Notes: generated from the letters alone by a model not told the origin. A stretch of 64,000 nucleotides of DNA from an uncultured Prevotellaceae bacterium (GCA_937900485.1 CALCEL010000027.1:1-64000); one strand, 5' to 3'; positions 46,221 through 55,307 are shown, numbered from the stretch's first letter. Numbers and translations: made by a program.

Positions 46221-46898
46221 ATGAAAAACTCAAATATTTCTCTTATATCAGAGTTTTCTGACGAGGTTACTCGTATCGAGGATTATATCAGAGAACACAT
46301 AGATGCTGAGGGAGAGTATCTTCATAAGCTTTACCGGGCGACACATCTCCATCTGCTGTATCCAAGGATGGCCAGCGGACATATACAGGGTAGGCTGCTT
46401 AAAATGTTTGTGAGGATGATTCAACCGAGACAGGTCTTGGAAATTGGTACGTACAGCGGATATTCTGGATTGTGTATTGCTGAAGGACTTGGAGATGAGG
46501 GACATCTGCATACTATAGAGATAAATGAGGAACAGGAGGATTTCACTCTGCCTTGGTTAAAAAACTCAGACTACGCTGACAAGATAACGATGCATATCGG
46601 TGACGCTTTGAAGATTATACCTGAGTTGAACATCACATTCGATATGGCATTTATTGATGGAGACAAGAGAATGTATCCGGAGTATTATGAAATGGTGCTT
46701 AGATATCTGTCAAACGGAGGCTATATGTTTGTGGATAACACGCTGTGGGATGGACATGTGTTGGACGAAAACCCAAGGGAAAGCGACTTGCAGACTAAAG
46801 GAGTCAAGGCTTTCAATGACTTGGTGGCGTCGGACGACAGAGTGGAGAAGGTGATCTTGCCGGTACGTGATGGCTTGACCATTATAAGGAAAAAGTGA
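46221..46898 (+). CDS. Class I SAM-dependent O-methyltransferase
   Basis: 225 residues. Caffeoyl-CoA/catechol O-methyltransferase-like: SAM motif I VLEIGTYSGYSGL (about 73-85), LHTIEINEEQ, MAFIDGDKRMYPEYYE with the metal-binding Asp, and FVDNTLWDGHVLD. The natural substrate in bacteria is unclear for most members. 32 bp after aroQ, 33 bp before rbfA. Confidence 0.88.
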   Translation: MKNSNISLISEFSDEVTRIEDYIREHIDAEGEYLHKLYRATHLHLLYPRMASGHIQGRLLKMFVRMIQPRQVLEIGTYSGYSGLCIAEGLGDEGHLHTIEINEEQEDFTLPWLKNSDYADKITMHIGDALKIIPELNITFDMAFIDGDKRMYPEYYEMVLRYLSNGGYMFVDNTLWDGHVLDENPRESDLQTKGVKAFNDLVASDDRVEKVILPVRDGLTIIRKK

Positions 46899-46931
46899 AA
46901 CAATAATTTTAACGTTTAAGTATTAAGAGAT

Positions 46932-47297
46932 TTGGAGACAACAAGACAAAATAAAATAGCCAGGTTGATTCAGAAAGATCTGAGCAATATTTTTCAGGAG
47001 CAGACACGACAGACACGTGGCATATTGGTCAGTGTGAGTGTTGTCCGTGTTAGTCCAGACTTGAGTGTGGCACGAGCATATCTGAGCATTTTCCCAAGTG
47101 AGAAGGCGAATGAGATATTAGATAACATAAATGCTCACACATCAGAGATAAGATATAAACTCGGTACGTTGGAGCGTCATCAGTTACGTATAATACCAGA
47201 ATTGAAGTTCTTTATTGATGACTCGTTGGATTACGTCGACAATATTGACCGTTTGTTGGGAAAGGGTAATGTGTCTGGTAAGACAAATGAGGAGTAA
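46932..47297 (+). CDS. rbfA: 30S ribosome-binding factor RbfA
   Basis: 121 residues, TTG start. A late assembly factor of the small subunit, KH-like fold. Seen: RQNKIARLIQKDLSNIFQ at the N-terminus, VSVVRVSPDLSVARAYLSIFP with the typical kinked-helix pattern, and the C-terminal PELKFFIDDSLDYVDNIDRLL. No in-frame ATG is available near the start. It precedes a LolE-like permease by about 30 bp, a neighbour order I have seen in Bacteroidetes. Confidence 0.92.
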   Translation: METTRQNKIARLIQKDLSNIFQEQTRQTRGILVSVSVVRVSPDLSVARAYLSIFPSEKANEILDNINAHTSEIRYKLGTLERHQLRIIPELKFFIDDSLDYVDNIDRLLGKGNVSGKTNEE

Positions 47298-47328
47298 TGA
47301 TTGGTTTTAACGACGCGTGGCCTAAGTT

Positions 47329-48561
47329 ATGTTTCCGTACTTTATAGCAAAGAGATATCTTTTCTCAAAGAAGTCGCATCATGCCATAAATATCATTTCA
47401 GGCGTGGCGGTTTGCGGAATAGCTATAGCAACGGCTGCGTTGATATGTATCCTGTCTGTTTTCAACGGATTTCAGGATATGGTGGCAGGTCTTTTCACGT
47501 CGTTCGATCCGGAACTGAAAGTCGTTTCTGCACAGAGTAAATACATGGCAGCTGACGAGAAGGAACTTGAGGCTCTTAAGCAGTTGGAAATCATTGATGT
47601 TTACTCTGAGACAATAGAGGATAATGCCTTGGTCGTGGTGAACAACAGACAGAGGATGGTGACTGTGAAAGGAGTCTCTGACAACTTTACGGAACTTAGC
47701 TCCATTAATGACTTGCTGTTGGGAGACGGTGTGTTTGAGTTGAGTGCTGACGTGATAGATTATGGCATTTTCGGTAGCTCACTCTTGACACAGTTGGGTG
47801 TTAGGGCTGATGTGAACGCTCCGTTTGAGTTATATGCGCCACGGAAAGGTGAGAAGCTGGATATAACAAATCCGCTGGAGAACCTGAACAACGAGCAGAT
47901 ATTCTCACCTAAGGTCTCTTTCATGGTGAAGCAGAGCAAGTATGATGGTAATTACGTTATCACATCATTGCCGTTGGCCAGGAGACTGTTTGATAGGCAG
48001 GGGTATGTGACAGCTGTTGAGTTGAAAGTCTCTGAAAACGTGAGTGTCAGTGAGGCTAAGAGCAAGATAGAAAAGCTGATAGGCGATAAGTATAAGGTAC
48101 TTGACAGATATGAGCAGCAAGAAGATACTTTTAAGGTTATGAAGATAGAGAAACTGATTTCCTATATTTTTCTGACATTCATATTGCTGATCGCCTGTTT
48201 CAATATCATCGGTTCTTTGACAATGTTAATCATTGATAAGAAGAATGATATATATACCTTGCGATGTCTTGGGGCCACTGAAAGACAGTTGGAGAGTATC
48301 TTTCTGTTGGAGGGTAGGATTGTAGCTCTTGTTGGTGCCGTGGCAGGTATCGTGTTGGGCGTAACCCTTTGTCTACTTCAGCTACAGTTTGGGTTGATAC
48401 GATTTGGTAACGGTGATGGCGCATATATCATTGACACGTATCCTGTCAGCATAAAGATAACTGACATCGTTTTGGTCTTTGTTACAGTGTTGTCCGTTGG
48501 ATTCTTATCCATTTGGTACCCGTGCGTGAGGGCAGTTAAAGGATTAAAGAAAGAAAAGTGA
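47329..48561 (+). CDS. FtsX-like ABC permease, LolC/LolE family
   Basis: 410 residues. The N-terminal segment FPYFIAKRYLFSKKSHHAINIISG precedes the first membrane helix, then a large extracytoplasmic MacB-type domain (about 50-270), then three membrane helices (from about 275). This is the layout of LolC/LolE, which release lipoproteins from the inner membrane with an ATPase LolD. The ATPase gene is not in the window. ATG at 47329. Confidence 0.85.
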   Translation: MFPYFIAKRYLFSKKSHHAINIISGVAVCGIAIATAALICILSVFNGFQDMVAGLFTSFDPELKVVSAQSKYMAADEKELEALKQLEIIDVYSETIEDNALVVVNNRQRMVTVKGVSDNFTELSSINDLLLGDGVFELSADVIDYGIFGSSLLTQLGVRADVNAPFELYAPRKGEKLDITNPLENLNNEQIFSPKVSFMVKQSKYDGNYVITSLPLARRLFDRQGYVTAVELKVSENVSVSEAKSKIEKLIGDKYKVLDRYEQQEDTFKVMKIEKLISYIFLTFILLIACFNIIGSLTMLIIDKKNDIYTLRCLGATERQLESIFLLEGRIVALVGAVAGIVLGVTLCLLQLQFGLIRFGNGDGAYIIDTYPVSIKITDIVLVFVTVLSVGFLSIWYPCVRAVKGLKKEK

Positions 48562-48601
48562 ATAATACATATTTTTAAGTACTTAAATTAATTTATTAAA
48601 A

Positions 48602-50299
48602 ATGAAAAAGAATGTTTATGTTTTAGTTCCAGCCGCTGCGGCAGTTCTGCTGTCAGGCTGTAGCAAATTCGGAAACTTCACTTCAGACATGTTCAATGTC
48701 ACTCCTACTCCACTGGAGTATGTAGGTGGTGAGGTTCCAGCGACAATCAGTGCTAACATACCTTCTAAGGTGTTCCCTAAGAAAGGCATTGTCACTTGTA
48801 CTCCTGTACTCCGTTACAATGGTGGTGAGTCTACAGGTGAGGGTAAGACTTTCCAGGGCGAGAAGATTCAGGGTAACAACACTGTTATCTCTTACAAGAA
48901 TGGCGGCGCTTCAACAATGAAGCTCTCCTTCCCATGGGCTGACGGCATGGAGTCTTCAGAGCTTTACATGACATTTGCCGCTACAAAGAGTGGTAAGTCT
49001 GTTGAGCTTGACGATGTTAAGATTGACTGGGGTGTACAGTGCACTGCTACTCTTTTGAAGGAGACTGTTAAGTCTGGTACTACAGGTCAGGCTGCTGACA
49101 ATTTCCAGCGTATCATTGCTCAGAAGCAGGAGGCACAGATTAAGTTCCTCATTGGTCAGGCTAATCTTCGTGGCAGCGAGTTGAACAGCTCTAACGTTAA
49201 GGAGTTCATCAACAAGCTCAAGACTATAAAGGGTGATGAGAAGGGACTTAAGCTCAACAACGTTGAGATCAGTTCATACGCTTCTCCAGATGGTGCTTAT
49301 GATTTGAATGAGAATCTTGCAAACAACCGTGGTAAGAACTCTGAGTCTTATGTAAACAAGGAACTCAAGAAGCAGAAGCTTTCAGGCGATGTTGACACAA
49401 AGTACACAGCTGAGGACTGGGATGGTTTCAAGGAACTCGTACAGCAGTCTAACCTCCAGGATAAGGATGTTGTTCTCCGTGTTCTTTCTATGTATTCTGA
49501 TCCAGAGCAGCGTGAGCAGGAGATTAAGAATATCTCATCTGTTTACAAGGAGCTTGCTGACGCCATCCTCCCAGAGTTGCGTCGTTCAAGACTTACTATC
49601 AACTATGACGTTATCGGTCGTAGCGATGATGAGATTCTTGCTCAGTACAGTGAGGATGCAAGCAAGTTGAGCGTTGAGGAGCTTCTTTACGCAGCTAACA
49701 AGTTGACTACTGACAATGCGAAGAAAGAGGCTATCTTGAAGAAGACAACAGAGCTTTATCCAAAGGATTACCGCGCATACAACAACCTTGGTGAGTTGTC
49801 ATACAAGGCTGGTGATAACACTGCTGCCACTAACTATTTCAAGAAGGCTCTCTCTCTCAACTCTAAGGCTGCTGAGCCAAATGTGAACCTCGGTCTTATC
49901 GCTCTTCAGAACGGTGACACTAAGTCTGCTGAGTCCTACATCGCTAAGGGTACTGCAGCAAACAACTATGATGAGGCTCTCGGTGAACTTTACATCGCTC
50001 AGGGTAAGTACAGCCAGGCAACAGCTAAGCTTTCTAACTCTTACACTAACAGCGCAGCTCTTGCTTCTATCATGAACAAGGACTATGCTAAGGCTAAGGT
50101 TATTCTTAACAGCATCAAGCAGCCAGACGCAACAACTTACTATCTCTCAGCTGTTCTCGCTGCACGTACTAACTCTAAGTCTGACTTGACTTCTAACCTC
50201 AAGAAGGCTGTATCTCTTAACAGCGCTTACGCTAAGAAGGCAGCTACAGATGCTGAGTTCAATAAGTATGCTTCAGAAATAGCAAGTATCATTAAGTAA
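48602..50299 (+). CDS. TPR lipoprotein with OmpA-like segment, probably abundant
   Basis: 565 residues. A lipoprotein signal peptide ends at LLSGCSKF (Cys near 20). The N-terminal half is beta-rich. An OmpA-like peptidoglycan-binding motif may be present near residue 225 (VEISSYASPDGAYDLNENLA), although the Arg and Asp of the classical motif are partly changed. TPR-like helices follow from about 380 (AYNNLGELSYKAGDNTAATNYF, AEPNVNLGLIALQNGD). Codon use is the most strongly biased of the window, pointing to very high expression. Likely attached to the outer membrane; function unknown. Confidence 0.8.
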   Translation: MKKNVYVLVPAAAAVLLSGCSKFGNFTSDMFNVTPTPLEYVGGEVPATISANIPSKVFPKKGIVTCTPVLRYNGGESTGEGKTFQGEKIQGNNTVISYKNGGASTMKLSFPWADGMESSELYMTFAATKSGKSVELDDVKIDWGVQCTATLLKETVKSGTTGQAADNFQRIIAQKQEAQIKFLIGQANLRGSELNSSNVKEFINKLKTIKGDEKGLKLNNVEISSYASPDGAYDLNENLANNRGKNSESYVNKELKKQKLSGDVDTKYTAEDWDGFKELVQQSNLQDKDVVLRVLSMYSDPEQREQEIKNISSVYKELADAILPELRRSRLTINYDVIGRSDDEILAQYSEDASKLSVEELLYAANKLTTDNAKKEAILKKTTELYPKDYRAYNNLGELSYKAGDNTAATNYFKKALSLNSKAAEPNVNLGLIALQNGDTKSAESYIAKGTAANNYDEALGELYIAQGKYSQATAKLSNSYTNSAALASIMNKDYAKAKVILNSIKQPDATTYYLSAVLAARTNSKSDLTSNLKKAVSLNSAYAKKAATDAEFNKYASEIASIIK

Positions 50300-50305
50300 T
50301 TATAA

Positions 50306-51337
50306 ATGAGGAAATTTATTTCTTTCATTGTTGCTTTACCGCTGGTAACCACACTCCTTACGGGATGTGGTTCCGGCGGTTCTGCTTTTAGCATTGAGGG
50401 ATCATTTGACAATATTCAGGGTGGTGAGTTGTACATCTTCAACTTATCAGATGACTTCGGTGGTTTAGATACCGTGAAAATTACGGAAGGTACGTTCACG
50501 TACTCCGCTGAGGCTGGTGAGGAAGTCACTCCGTATGTCCTTGTGTTTCCAAATGCGATAGAGCAGGTCATATTCGCCTCCGCTGGACAGACGATAAAGT
50601 ACAAGGTGGAGGGTAGTGATCTTCGTAACTACGTCGTCACAGGTAGTGACGAGAATGAGCTGTTGAGTGATTTCAGAAAGTCAGTGGCCTCGTTAGAGGG
50701 TGAGAAGTTAAAAGAAAAAGCAGAGAAATTCATAAAAGAGAATAAATCCTCCATCGTCTCAGTTTACCTGTTCGACAGATACTTTGTCCAGTCGAAGTCA
50801 TTTGAAAGCGATAAACTGAATACCTTATTGGCGATAATCAAAAAAGCACAACCGAACAATCAGTACCTGATGAATGTAGAGAGCAAGATAAAGCTCTATA
50901 AGAAGTCCAATGTTGGATGTATCCTTCATGACGTTCAGATGGTGACAAAGAGTAAGGACTCCACGTATCTTTGGAGAGAAAAGAAAGAAAAAAATACTGT
51001 TGTCCTCTTTTGGGCTTCATGGTCATCCGCAAGTATTGATATGCTTTGGAAGATGCGTAACTTCAGCAAAGAACATAGAGATAGTATATCCGCAAGGTTT
51101 GTAGGATTCTCATTAGATACGGAATATTTCACGTTTGAGTCTCTGACACGGACAGATTCAATATACAATGTAGAGCAATATTGTGATGGACAGTCCTTCG
51201 AGTCAGATGTGGTGAAACAATTCGGAATACCGTCGTTACCTTATTATGTTATTACGGATAAGAAACACAAGGTGATGAGTCATGGTACGGAGATTAAGCA
51301 GTTAGAAAAAGACATGAAGAAATATCTTAAGAGATAA
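50306..51337 (+). CDS. DUF4369/thioredoxin-like lipoprotein without redox cysteines
   Basis: 343 residues. A lipoprotein signal (LLTGCGSG, Cys near 21) is followed by a DUF4369 domain (about 28-130) and a C-terminal thioredoxin-like domain (about 205-343). TlpA/ResA-type proteins usually have WASWCxxC here; this one reads FWASWSSASIDM, so both redox cysteines are Ser. The cis-Pro region GIPSLPYYVI is kept. It therefore cannot be a disulfide oxidoreductase and may bind a ligand or partner. Starts 6 bp after the TPR lipoprotein, so the two are likely co-transcribed. Confidence 0.85.
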   Translation: MRKFISFIVALPLVTTLLTGCGSGGSAFSIEGSFDNIQGGELYIFNLSDDFGGLDTVKITEGTFTYSAEAGEEVTPYVLVFPNAIEQVIFASAGQTIKYKVEGSDLRNYVVTGSDENELLSDFRKSVASLEGEKLKEKAEKFIKENKSSIVSVYLFDRYFVQSKSFESDKLNTLLAIIKKAQPNNQYLMNVESKIKLYKKSNVGCILHDVQMVTKSKDSTYLWREKKEKNTVVLFWASWSSASIDMLWKMRNFSKEHRDSISARFVGFSLDTEYFTFESLTRTDSIYNVEQYCDGQSFESDVVKQFGIPSLPYYVITDKKHKVMSHGTEIKQLEKDMKKYLKR

Positions 51338-51376
51338 CTGCTGTCCTTGATTATAATTAATTAACCGATTCTTTTT

Positions 51377-52936
51377 ATGTTAACGAAAATCTTCTCAGCC
51401 ACGTTACGTGGTTTGGACGCTTTGCCTGTTATTATTGAGGCTGACTCATATTCCACATCATCTCCTCAAGTGAGGTTTTCTATTGTGGGGTTGCCCGACA
51501 ATGCTGTAAAGGAGAGTCAGGAACGTATCCTGTCCTCTTTGCGTTTTTATGGCTATAAACATCCAGTGAAAAATGTCGTTGTCAATTTAGCCCCAGCAGA
51601 TATCCGGAAAGAAGGCTCAGGCTTCGATTTGCCTATAGCCATATCTCTCCTGTCCGCTTATGACATATTGAATTTTCATGATTTGGACCACTGCATGTTT
51701 ATTGGCGAGTTAGGTCTTGACGGTAGCATTTTACCAGTCAAGGGCGCCCTACCTATATCCATCAAGGCCCGTGAGTTAGGCTTTGACAGTCTTTTTGTTC
51801 CGAAAGACAATGTCAAGGAGGCTGCTGTCGTCAACAAGCTGAAAGTGTATGGTGTCTCAAACCTTCAGGAGGTTATCTATCATCTTATGGGGCAAGTGGT
51901 GTTGGAACCGGAATTCGTTGACACACGCAAAGAGTTTTACGAGAGTCAATGTGATTATGACATCGATTTTGAGGACGTTAAAGGTCAGGAAAATGTGAAA
52001 CGTGCCTTTGAGGTAGCTGCAGCCGGTGGACATAACATTATATTAGTGGGTAGTCCGGGCTGTGGTAAGTCTATGATGGCTAAGCGCATTCCCACCATCC
52101 TTCCTCCATTATCTCTTAGTGAGAGTCTTGAGACCACACAAATACATAGCGTGGCGGGAAGGATGAAAAAAGACTCGTCGCTGATATCTCAGCGTCCTTT
52201 CAGGTCACCTCATCACACGATATCTGTCGTGGCTCTTGTGGGAGGTGGACAGAATCCCCAACCAGGAGAAGTGAGTCTGGCACATAACGGAGTGTTATTT
52301 CTTGATGAGATGCCGGAGCTGAGCCGTAGTGTCCTTGAGGTGTTACGTCAGCCTCTTGAAGATAGGAAGATAACAATCAGCCGTGTGAAATACAATGTTG
52401 AGTATCCCTGTTCCTTTATGTTGGTAGCATCTATGAACCCGTGCCCTTGTGGATATTACGGTGACACTTCTCATCATTGCGTGTGTACTCCTGGACAGAT
52501 ACAGAGATATATGAACAAGATTAGCGGTCCTTTGCTTGACCGTTTCGATATACATTGTGAGATTCAGGCAGTGCCGTTTGCTCAGCTCTCGCAGATGCAA
52601 CCGGGAGAGCCAAGTAGAAAGATACGGGAAAGAGTCATCAAGGCGAGACAAATACAGGAGTTGCGGTTCCGGGAGTTCAAAGGCGTCCATTGTAATGCCC
52701 AGATGAACGAACGTATGTTACACAAGTTCGCTGAACCTGATGTCGAGTCACTCTCTATGCTTCGTACTGCTATGGATAGACTGAAGCTGTCTGCAAGAGC
52801 CTACAGCCGTATATTGAAGGTAGCCAGAACCATCGCTGACTTAGACAGTTCAGAGAACGTCCAGTCACAGCACATTGCCGAGGCTATTGGTTATCGTAAC
52901 CTTGATAGAGGTGACTGGGCAGAAAGAGGAATATAA
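51377..52936 (+). CDS. yifB: YifB/ComM-family AAA+ helicase-like ATPase (first copy, with replaced 3' end)
   Basis: 519 residues. The N-terminal Lon-like ChlI domain (SIVGLPDNAVKESQER) is followed by the Mg-chelatase-type AAA+ domain: Walker A VGSPGCGKSMMAKR (about 224), LSLSESLETTQIHSVAG, FLDEMPELSR and the MNPCPCGYYG zinc-type motif. ComM drives branch migration during natural transformation in other bacteria. The 3' part from 52545 is duplicated at 55398: 256 identical bases, then a 136-base end that differs from the second copy only moderately at protein level. The gene is thus intact, but its last 45 codons may be donor-derived. Confidence 0.92.
   Translation: MLTKIFSATLRGLDALPVIIEADSYSTSSPQVRFSIVGLPDNAVKESQERILSSLRFYGYKHPVKNVVVNLAPADIRKEGSGFDLPIAISLLSAYDILNFHDLDHCMFIGELGLDGSILPVKGALPISIKARELGFDSLFVPKDNVKEAAVVNKLKVYGVSNLQEVIYHLMGQVVLEPEFVDTRKEFYESQCDYDIDFEDVKGQENVKRAFEVAAAGGHNIILVGSPGCGKSMMAKRIPTILPPLSLSESLETTQIHSVAGRMKKDSSLISQRPFRSPHHTISVVALVGGGQNPQPGEVSLAHNGVLFLDEMPELSRSVLEVLRQPLEDRKITISRVKYNVEYPCSFMLVASMNPCPCGYYGDTSHHCVCTPGQIQRYMNKISGPLLDRFDIHCEIQAVPFAQLSQMQPGEPSRKIRERVIKARQIQELRFREFKGVHCNAQMNERMLHKFAEPDVESLSMLRTAMDRLKLSARAYSRILKVARTIADLDSSENVQSQHIAEAIGYRNLDRGDWAERGI
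52545..52800 (+). repeat. 256-bp direct repeat, left copy (inside yifB)
   Basis: Identical without gaps to 55398-55653. Lies inside the yifB AAA+ C-terminal part and flanks a 2.6-kb insert together with the right copy. Confidence 0.97.
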
Positions 52937-52937
52937 A

Positions 52938-52969
52938 TTTGGTCGTTTAATATAAAATTGTCACTTTTG
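52938..52969 (+). promoter_or_regulatory. Possible promoter of the island genes
   Basis: TTTG at 52938-52941, 20 bp, then CACTTTTG at 52962-52969 (two departures from TAnnTTTG). It lies right after the yifB stop and would let the insert be expressed on its own. Confidence 0.4.
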
Positions 52970-52978
52970 CTGCCTATA

Positions 52979-54022
52979 ATGAAAACAAGAAGATTTATCA
53001 TTTTAAGTATACTTAGTATAACTGTATCATTGCAAACATTAATTGCACAAAGCAACAGTAATAGCGAATACTATGACAAAGCGTACTCTGAAATAACGGA
53101 TATGCTGGAAGGCAGAACTGCCTTGTCAATAAGTCGCGCTGTCTTTGTGGCAGAATGGGCTTACCTTGACGGCAATCTGGACTACGAGAAAGATTTCTGT
53201 GAGCCTATCAAGAAAGGAGCGGACTATATGATGCGTATGATTGCTGTCAATCATTGGGAGAAATACAAGACAGCGAAACAAATAGCCCTCTGCAACTTTT
53301 TCTTTTACCCTTGCTCTGGGAATGGCCAGAAACCTTATGAATACGATTTCAGCAATGAATTCCCCAATGATGACTGGCACTACCAACTTGTTTCCATAAC
53401 TATCAAAACACACAAAGGGCAATGCCACTCATTGCCTTGGGCATTCAAGCTGTATGCAGAGGAACTTGGTGCAAATGTCTCGCTGACACATGCTCCATGC
53501 CATTGTTTCATTATATATAAAGATGAAGACAACTTATTCCCTGAAGACTGGATTAATGTAGAGGTAACAGCACACCAGTACCAACCGACTTGGGGAATAA
53601 AGGAACACTTTGCCATTTCGGATTCGGCAATAGCAGCAGGAACATATCTGACTCCTATTACTGATGTCCAAACAGTGGCTTGTCAGTTGGCAGACTTAGC
53701 TTTAGGCTATTACCATAAGTATAAGCGTTATGATGATTTTACACTCAAATGCGCCGAAGTATCTTTGAAATACTATCCCATGAATCCTAATGCAATCATT
53801 ACCAAGGGGAAATCTCTTGATGCACTTCTACAGCAACATCTTGAACAAAACGGACATCTTCGGGATGCATATACAGATGCTATAGACTTACAATCGAGAC
53901 AATGCATGCAGGACTTAAAAGCAACCCACTGGACTCAAGAGACGGAAGAACTGCGGAACAAATGGAAGCAAACTCCAGAAGACTTTGAGAATATCAGAAA
54001 GAATATACAAATCATAAAATAA
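52979..54022 (+). CDS. Secreted papain/transglutaminase-like protein of the accessory island
   Basis: 347 residues with a signal peptide ending near TLIAQ (about residue 24). The region GQCHSLPWAF (Cys149), HCFIIYKDED (His175) and EDWINVEVT (Asp190 or Glu194) has the Cys-His-Asp order of transglutaminase-like/papain-like folds. The rest is helical with TPR-like pieces near the C-terminus (YDDFTLKCAEVSLKYY). No family name can be given with certainty. It could be a peptidase or a non-enzymatic relative. It precedes the toxin candidate by 6 bp, so the three island genes form one operon. An in-frame TTG at 52958 is not preferred. Confidence 0.65.
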   Translation: MKTRRFIILSILSITVSLQTLIAQSNSNSEYYDKAYSEITDMLEGRTALSISRAVFVAEWAYLDGNLDYEKDFCEPIKKGADYMMRMIAVNHWEKYKTAKQIALCNFFFYPCSGNGQKPYEYDFSNEFPNDDWHYQLVSITIKTHKGQCHSLPWAFKLYAEELGANVSLTHAPCHCFIIYKDEDNLFPEDWINVEVTAHQYQPTWGIKEHFAISDSAIAAGTYLTPITDVQTVACQLADLALGYYHKYKRYDDFTLKCAEVSLKYYPMNPNAIITKGKSLDALLQQHLEQNGHLRDAYTDAIDLQSRQCMQDLKATHWTQETEELRNKWKQTPEDFENIRKNIQIIK

Positions 54023-54028
54023 AGTATT

Positions 54029-54751
54029 ATGAAAAGATTTAAAAAAGCATTACTGTCAGTCGCTATTTCATTAGCAGCAATTAACGCAAACGCATTTCCT
54101 TGGATTTCACCGTATGCATATTGTTTAGGGAACCCCGTGGCTGCAATTGATCCAGATGGTAGAAAAGTAGTATTTGTTAACGGATACCTTGGTTTTGGCT
54201 CACCAGAAGGTGGAGAGACCTATTGGAATGGGCATAACTCTTCATTTGTGAAAGGAGCACAATCTACATTTAATGATTATGCAACACCATATTTTACTAA
54301 CTACGATTATAATTATATGAAAAGTGCAAGTATGGTTAGAGAGTCTTTAGGTTATCAATATGCAAAAGATAATTACAATGCTCTTATCGAGGGTATGAAG
54401 CCTGGTGTAGATAAATTTAATTTCGTATCGCATAGTATGGGAGGAGCTTTCTCAGAGGGAATGATGAAATATATGTCTGAACAAGGCTGGGAAACCGATA
54501 ATGCTTTATTCCTAAACGCATGGGAACCATCACGAATTAACACTAAAGTAGAAAAGAATAGGATAGATGCGACATGTGTCAATGACCCTGTACAATTTCT
54601 AAGTAAACCTTTGTTTGGAGATCCAGACATTCCATCTTCTGATGAAAGAATAAGGATAAATAGTAATGAGTCAATGATGTATATCCATAGAGATTTAATA
54701 GATGGTAATAACGATTTATGGAAACTGATTAATAGTTTCTTATCAAAATGA
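54029..54751 (+). CDS. Secreted RHS-core-tail protein with alpha/beta-hydrolase toxin-like domain
   Basis: 240 residues. Residues 1-22 are a Sec signal peptide (ends NANA). Residues 24-45 (PWISPYAYCLGNP, AAIDPDGR) match the terminal part of RHS repeat-associated cores, where cleaved toxin tips begin. The remainder (46-240) looks like an alpha/beta hydrolase: oxyanion-type VNGYLG, nucleophile elbow SHSMGG with Ser136, Asp186 in CVNDP and His220 in YIHRDL. This is a lipase-like triad. The whole RHS shell is absent, so it is a minimal secreted tip. AT-rich, unlike its neighbours. Next gene overlaps by 4 bp. Confidence 0.72.
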   Translation: MKRFKKALLSVAISLAAINANAFPWISPYAYCLGNPVAAIDPDGRKVVFVNGYLGFGSPEGGETYWNGHNSSFVKGAQSTFNDYATPYFTNYDYNYMKSASMVRESLGYQYAKDNYNALIEGMKPGVDKFNFVSHSMGGAFSEGMMKYMSEQGWETDNALFLNAWEPSRINTKVEKNRIDATCVNDPVQFLSKPLFGDPDIPSSDERIRINSNESMMYIHRDLIDGNNDLWKLINSFLSK

Positions 54752-55134
54752 GAATCTTCATCAACATTATTGCAATAATTGCATTTATTATACAATCATT
54801 TTCTTTTGTATTAAATGTACTAATTCAAAAGAAACCTGAAAGCACAATAGATTCATTGTATAGCTATTTTGTTGTTATAGCTTATCTTTGCTCGGTATTG
54901 GTTATTGTTCTGTTTGTCTTATTATATAACTTTGATTTCAAGTTTCTGAAAACAAAAATTCTAAATTGTTTCTTCTGTATAGTTGGTTTTCTCGGAACAT
55001 ATATTCATATTTGGCAGTTGTTTATACATAATGACTTCGTATTAACATCATTTGTTTTACTAATTTTTGATATCTATATCTTTTGTAAAATACTGAGTAG
55101 TTTTTTTAATATTAATGACTTGCATATCCAGTGA
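54748..55134 (+). CDS. Small multi-spanning membrane protein, putative immunity protein
   Basis: 128 residues with four hydrophobic segments (about 3-25, 40-62, 72-92 and 98-118) and short loops; no enzyme motifs. Its ATG overlaps the hydrolase stop (ATGA), the usual toxin-immunity arrangement, and a membrane-embedded protector would fit a periplasmic lipase-like toxin. Immunity function is inferred from position and size only. Strongly AT-rich. Confidence 0.6.
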   Translation: MRIFINIIAIIAFIIQSFSFVLNVLIQKKPESTIDSLYSYFVVIAYLCSVLVIVLFVLLYNFDFKFLKTKILNCFFCIVGFLGTYIHIWQLFIHNDFVLTSFVLLIFDIYIFCKILSSFFNINDLHIQ

Positions 55135-55166
55135 GTCATAGTAGTTCTAACTGCAGTTCTTCCACG

Positions 55167-55307
55167 ATGAGTATACAAATAATTATTAATTTTTTGGAAT
55201 TTACTCTATCTTTTATATACGTTATGCTTATATGGCCAGTATATGAAGGCGAAGATTGTTTATGGGATTGCTTAATTTTTCAGCTATTAAAACGAATTGC
55301 GAAGTAA
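55167..55307 (+). CDS. Possible 46-residue membrane peptide
   Basis: Reads MSIQIIINFLEFTLSFIYVM and continues LIWPVYEGEDCLW..LLKRIAK: one membrane segment and a basic end. It lies 32 bp after the putative immunity gene in the same AT-rich stretch. It may be a second small island gene or the remnant of an immunity gene; no homologue known to me. Confidence 0.35.
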   Translation: MSIQIIINFLEFTLSFIYVMLIWPVYEGEDCLWDCLIFQLLKRIAK

